Assembly: GCA_003153055.1 (NCBI GenBank)
Contig: PMBV01000185.1
Coordinates: forward strand, 8,486 to 19,345
DNA length: 10,860 nucleotides
Source: Myxococcales bacterium
Lineage (GTDB): Bacteria; Myxococcota; Myxococcia; Myxococcales; Myxococcaceae
Reading direction: 5' to 3'
This document shows, one piece after another, positions 7,649-10,860 of the stretch. The notes under the pieces were generated by a model, which worked only from the letters and a program-made list of their open reading frames with translations, searched no databases and was not told where the DNA came from. Within the stretch, counting starts at the first letter, position 1. Each line of letters starts with the position of its first letter. The position numbers were made by a program, and so were the translations under genes.

Positions 7649-10600
7649 GTGACACCGGCAAGGCCACGGTTCGGGCGGGGAGCCCTCGAGCGCCGAATAG
7701 GTTGCCCAACCTGCTGCGGCGAACGATTCTCTCGCTGCGCCGGGCAGCCTCTCTCCTGCTGCGCGGTCCTACGGGCCCAACGCCACAGCTCCGGTGCTCG
7801 TCGCTCGGGTGCCCGGCTCGCTTCGGTCTCGCTCGCCTCGCGGCGGTCGGGCAACCTGTTCGGCGCTCTGGTGCTCATACTCGCCCTCTCGGCGGGGCAG
7901 GCGTGGGCTCGGAACCCGCCACTGGTGGCCGACCCACGCGAAGGCGTGTGGCTGGGCGCCGGCGATCTCATCGTCTACCAGTCGACCGACAAGTGGTCGG
8001 TCTTCCCCGCCGGGGCCACGGTGAACAAGCTCGCCACCGACGGCACGGTGGTGTGGATCGCCACCGACGACGGGGCCATCAAGCTCGACTCGGGCAGCCG
8101 CGGGGCGACGCGCTTCGGCATCGAAGACGGGTTGCCGAGCCAGGCCATCGCCTCCATCGCCGTCGACGATCGCTTCGTGTGGTTCGCCACCAACAAGGGC
8201 CTGGCGCGCTACCGCAAGCTCGATCGCACCTGGCGCGTCTTCACCGAGGCCGACGGGTTGCCCCACCGAGCGGTCAACGACATCTTGGTCATCGGCCGGC
8301 AGGTGTGGCTGGCGACGCGGGGCGGCCTTGCTCTGTACGACACCGACGTCGACGGGGTGCGGGGCTTCCCCGGGGCAGCGGGCGACGACATGCTCGAGCT
8401 GTTCCTGGTGGGAGAGGATCTCTTCTGCCGCACCGACGCCGGGCTCTCGCGCTTCCGCCCGCGCACTCGCACCTTCTCGAACTTCTCGTTCTCGGAGATG
8501 GGCGCCACCGAGCTGCGGGCCTGGGTCATCGACGGCGGCCAGCTCTGGCTCGGCACCGACCAGGGCCTGGTCTCGTTCGAGACGACCTCCGACACCTTCC
8601 AGCGCTTCCCCCAGCAGGCGTCCCTCTCCAGCCGATCGATCCGCGGCCTCGAGCTGTTGTCCGACTACCTCTTCATCACCACCGACACCGAGGTGGTGCA
8701 GTTCCATCGCGTGAACAAGTCGTTTCAGCGGTACACCGAGGCCGACGGGCTCATCTGGCACCCCTCGGTGGTGGGCTCGCTCCTCTCCGGGGGCGTCTTC
8801 ACCGTGCTCTTCGGTGACGGAGCGGCGACGTACGTGGTCTCCCGCGACGTGTGGACCAGCCGCTCCCTCGACGCGACCCAGGCCGAGAAGGCGACCAGGG
8901 CGCGCTTTTTCGGCCGGGGGAACACGTCGCTCCCCTACGACGCCGTGAGCCACGCGCTCGACGACCAGCGCTTCGCCACGGCCGAGGGAGGCTTCGGCTT
9001 CTCGCATCGCTTCGACCCGCATCGCTCCCTCGATGTGTCAGGCCGGCTCGATTATGGGCAGCTCGAGCTCCCCGGAGTTCGCGAGGTCACCGCCCGGGTC
9101 GACTACCAGGGCGCCCCCGACGACACGCTGCGCGAGCTCAAGGCAGAAGACAGCTACAAGTACCAGACCCGGGAAGAGGGGCTCGATCGCCCGCTGGTTC
9201 TCCGGGGCGGTGAGATGAAGCTCGCCGCCGAGGGGAACGGGCCCAACTCCACCGCCACCGCTGGTCTCCGCCGAGGCACGGCCGTCCGTGACTTCATCAA
9301 CGGCGCCAAGCAATCGGTGGTGCCCCTGTCTCACCGCTACATCCTCCCTGGCAGCGAGCGGGTGCGGGTCGACGGCGAGCTGCTCACCAACGGTACCGAC
9401 TACACGGTCATCTACCCGGCCGGGCAGTTGGCCTTTCTCGACCTCGAGCGGGTCGACGAGCTGAGCGTCATCGAGGTCGAGTACGAGGTCGATCTCCAGC
9501 CGCGCAAGGGCCTGGGGGTGCTGTCGCTGCTCGATCTGCTCCCTGCTGATCGCGAGGTCGGTGACTGGACCCGCTCCGGCGAGGCCCGCATGATCAGCGA
9601 CGAGACCAGCCTGTACGCGCAGATCGACGGCGCCGCGCCCAGGTACCTCGATCGCGGCTGGGTGAAGAGCGTCTTCGTCGAGTACCGCCAGGGCGGGAGG
9701 ACCGTGACCGTGGCGATTCATGACCTCGGCACCGACGCCAACGCGCGCACCCTCTACGACTTCGATCTCCCACCGGCGCGGGAGTCGGTGGAGGGCCGGC
9801 CCAACGTGGTGCTCGACCTCGGCCTGGCCACCTCGTACGCGGTGAAGGCGGTGCTGGGCACGTACTACCTGGAGCTGGCCATCGACGAGAAGTCCGACGC
9901 GGCCCGCCAGTCGATCAAGCTCTTCGCCCTCCAGATCCTCGACCGGAGCACCGGGGCGGGGGCCAACGTGCCCGGCGAGACGCCCGAGTGGCTCCTGGCC
10001 TGGCGCCTCGCCCAGAAGCCCATCGACGGCCTCGAGACCGGGCTGCGCTTCGTGAAGGTGGTGGGCTCCGGCACCGGCGCGGGCCGCAACTTCCTCACCA
10101 CCATGGGTGACGCGCGCTACGAGCACTCCGTTGGCAACGAGGGGCTCCTCACCGGCTACGGAGAGCTCGGCGGCAGCTTCGGGCAAGGCCCCACCTCGGC
10201 CGACGGCTACGCGGCCTTGGGGAGCGTGCGCTTGGCCCACCCCCTGCTCGACGGCACACTCTCGCTGCGCCACCAGAGCGAGGGCTTCACCCAGCTCGGC
10301 TCCACGGCGACGCGCTTCGGGCACCTGGCCGACGAGGGCCGGGTCCAGCTCACCGCGTACCCTGAGAAGTGGCTCCCCACGACGGCCTTCTTCGCCCGCA
10401 GTTGGTCCTACACCCCCGACGGCACGCCGGGCATCGAGCAGCACGCCCTCGCCCGGGTGCAGTTGAGCCGCGAGGGTCTGCCCAACGCCAGCCTCCAACT
10501 CGGTCACAGCCTGCTCGACGGCGCAGCGAGCCGCACTGGCCGGCTCAAGGGGGTGGCGCAGCTCGATTACGATCTCGCCCAGGGCGTCCTCTCCTTCCTC

Positions 10601-10860
10601 AAGATGAAGCGCTTCGTCGTGCGAGGGCTCTATTCGTTCTCCCAGGCAGACGTGAGCGAGGTGGGGTCGAGCCGGAATGATCAAGTCCAATTGCTGCGCC
10701 TCGAGACCCGCATTGCCCCCACGGCCACCGAATCGGCCTGGGCCCTCTTCCGCAGTCACGACCTCAAGCGCCGAGCCGAGGGGCTGGAGGACTTTGCTCC
10801 AGCGCTCTCGCACTGGGAGGTGAACGCCGGGGCCCGCAGCGCCATCATCCCCGGGCTCAT
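7649..10860 (+). CDS. Large exported protein: seven-blade Reg_prop-type propeller plus probable outer-membrane beta-barrel (3' end outside window)
   Basis: About 1,070 codons are open and the frame continues past the window. A signal-peptide core, NLFGALVLILALSAGQAWA, is encoded at 7853-7909. Seven blade-like repeats of the form VWxATxxGLxxYxxxxxxFxxxDGLP begin near 7943, 8048, 8177, 8303, 8417, 8540 and 8666, matching two-component-regulator propeller repeats. A middle part (about 9337-9490) reads LPGSERVRVDGELLTNGTDY then TVIYPAGQLAFLD and VIEVEYEV. This resembles the recurring 'VDG..L..G.DYTI.Y..G.ITF' module of large outer-membrane proteins such as SprA. From about 9930 onward, alternating hydrophobic/polar strands with many Gly, Tyr and Phe suggest a beta-barrel. 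No kinase or DNA-binding domain is visible. The start is uncertain: GTG 7649 is the only upstream in-frame start codon but would place ~70 Cys/Arg-rich residues before the signal peptide, while GTG 7871 would truncate that peptide. Function is unknown; an outer-membrane anchored binding or assembly protein is inferred. Confidence 0.75.
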   Translation, partial: MTPARPRFGRGALERRIGCPTCCGERFSRCAGQPLSCCAVLRAQRHSSGARRSGARLASVSLASRRSGNLFGALVLILALSAGQAWARNPPLVADPREGVWLGAGDLIVYQSTDKWSVFPAGATVNKLATDGTVVWIATDDGAIKLDSGSRGATRFGIEDGLPSQAIASIAVDDRFVWFATNKGLARYRKLDRTWRVFTEADGLPHRAVNDILVIGRQVWLATRGGLALYDTDVDGVRGFPGAAGDDMLELFLVGEDLFCRTDAGLSRFRPRTRTFSNFSFSEMGATELRAWVIDGGQLWLGTDQGLVSFETTSDTFQRFPQQASLSSRSIRGLELLSDYLFITTDTEVVQFHRVNKSFQRYTEADGLIWHPSVVGSLLSGGVFTVLFGDGAATYVVSRDVWTSRSLDATQAEKATRARFFGRGNTSLPYDAVSHALDDQRFATAEGGFGFSHRFDPHRSLDVSGRLDYGQLELPGVREVTARVDYQGAPDDTLRELKAEDSYKYQTREEGLDRPLVLRGGEMKLAAEGNGPNSTATAGLRRGTAVRDFINGAKQSVVPLSHRYILPGSERVRVDGELLTNGTDYTVIYPAGQLAFLDLERVDELSVIEVEYEVDLQPRKGLGVLSLLDLLPADREVGDWTRSGEARMISDETSLYAQIDGAAPRYLDRGWVKSVFVEYRQGGRTVTVAIHDLGTDANARTLYDFDLPPARESVEGRPNVVLDLGLATSYAVKAVLGTYYLELAIDEKSDAARQSIKLFALQILDRSTGAGANVPGETPEWLLAWRLAQKPIDGLETGLRFVKVVGSGTGAGRNFLTTMGDARYEHSVGNEGLLTGYGELGGSFGQGPTSADGYAALGSVRLAHPLLDGTLSLRHQSEGFTQLGSTATRFGHLADEGRVQLTAYPEKWLPTTAFFARSWSYTPDGTPGIEQHALARVQLSREGLPNASLQLGHSLLDGAASRTGRLKGVAQLDYDLAQGVLSFLKMKRFVVRGLYSFSQADVSEVGSSRNDQVQLLRLETRIAPTATESAWALFRSHDLKRRAEGLEDFAPALSHWEVNAGARSAIIPGL
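7680..7876. repeat. Long imperfect inverted repeat across the start region of the propeller gene
   Basis: The left arm 7680-7711 pairs with the right arm 7845-7876 about a single axis (position sum 15556). Of 32 positions, 27 are Watson-Crick, 2 are G.T and 3 are mismatched. The core 7688-7707 against 7849-7868 has 19 Watson-Crick pairs and one G.T. On the same axis, GCCGGGCA (7739-7746) pairs perfectly with TGCCCGGC (7810-7817); the sequence between is mostly unpaired. The right arm encodes part of the signal peptide. It could be a regulatory RNA hairpin, an inverted duplication or a MITE remnant. No target-site duplication was found. Confidence 0.75.
7710..7763 (+). repeat. Short direct repeat CCTGCTGCG inside the inverted-repeat loop
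   Basis: CCTGCTGCG occurs at 7710-7718 and again at 7755-7763, with the related CTCGCTGCG at 7731-7739 between them. The three near-copies lie within the loop of the larger inverted repeat. They suggest local duplication, but each is short. Confidence 0.45.

Noticed and set aside
6721..7971. 416-residue minus-strand open frame over the DUF362 gene
   Set aside because: It is antisense to a gene with a Tat signal, a strong ribosome site and family motifs; its product is His/Arg/Gly-rich and without domain.
7702..8817. 371-residue plus-strand open frame starting at TTG 7702
   Set aside because: After the first ~20 residues it becomes Arg/His/Gly-rich, while the frame beside it carries the propeller repeats. 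Only its start was kept in mind as a possible frameshift partner.
9038..10813. 591-residue minus-strand open frame opposite the barrel region
   Set aside because: Low-complexity Glu/Val/Gly/His-rich product, no motifs, opposite a continuous frame with beta-strand pattern.

Overview
The window is G+C-rich DNA with GTG starts, a Tat-exported DUF362 protein, a multihaem cytochrome c/cytochrome b fusion and a large envelope propeller/barrel protein. Together these suggest a Gram-negative bacterium of the former Deltaproteobacteria, most likely Myxococcota. That placement is inferred from style and gene content, because no rRNA or other phylogenetic marker is present.

Layout: five genes, two cut by the window edges. 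On the minus strand, from right to left, come a membrane histidine kinase (4271-2097) and then, after 246 bp, a 13-haem cytochrome c joined to a cytochrome b561/FdnI-type membrane domain (1850 to beyond base 1). On the plus strand, starting only 57 bp from the kinase start, come a Slt70-like lytic transglycosylase (4329-6605), a Tat-signal DUF362 protein (6736-7641), and a very large exported protein (about 7649 to beyond 10860). This last protein has a seven-blade Reg_prop-type beta-propeller followed by what looks like an outer-membrane beta-barrel. There are no tRNAs, rRNAs, CRISPR arrays or insertion sequences.

How the genes may work together: the left end is respiratory. The cytochrome looks like an inner-membrane quinol oxidase that passes electrons to a periplasmic haem wire, in the style of Geobacter CbcL. 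The right half is envelope biology: peptidoglycan cleavage, a Tat-exported protein of unknown function, and a predicted outer-membrane protein. DUF362 and the propeller protein are almost contiguous and probably co-transcribed.

The most unusual DNA signal is a long imperfect inverted repeat (arms 7680-7711 and 7845-7876) around the 5' end of the propeller gene. Its right arm encodes part of the signal peptide, and this is the same place where no convincing start codon can be found. The propeller-barrel protein and the 13-haem fusion are the other two items most worth following up.
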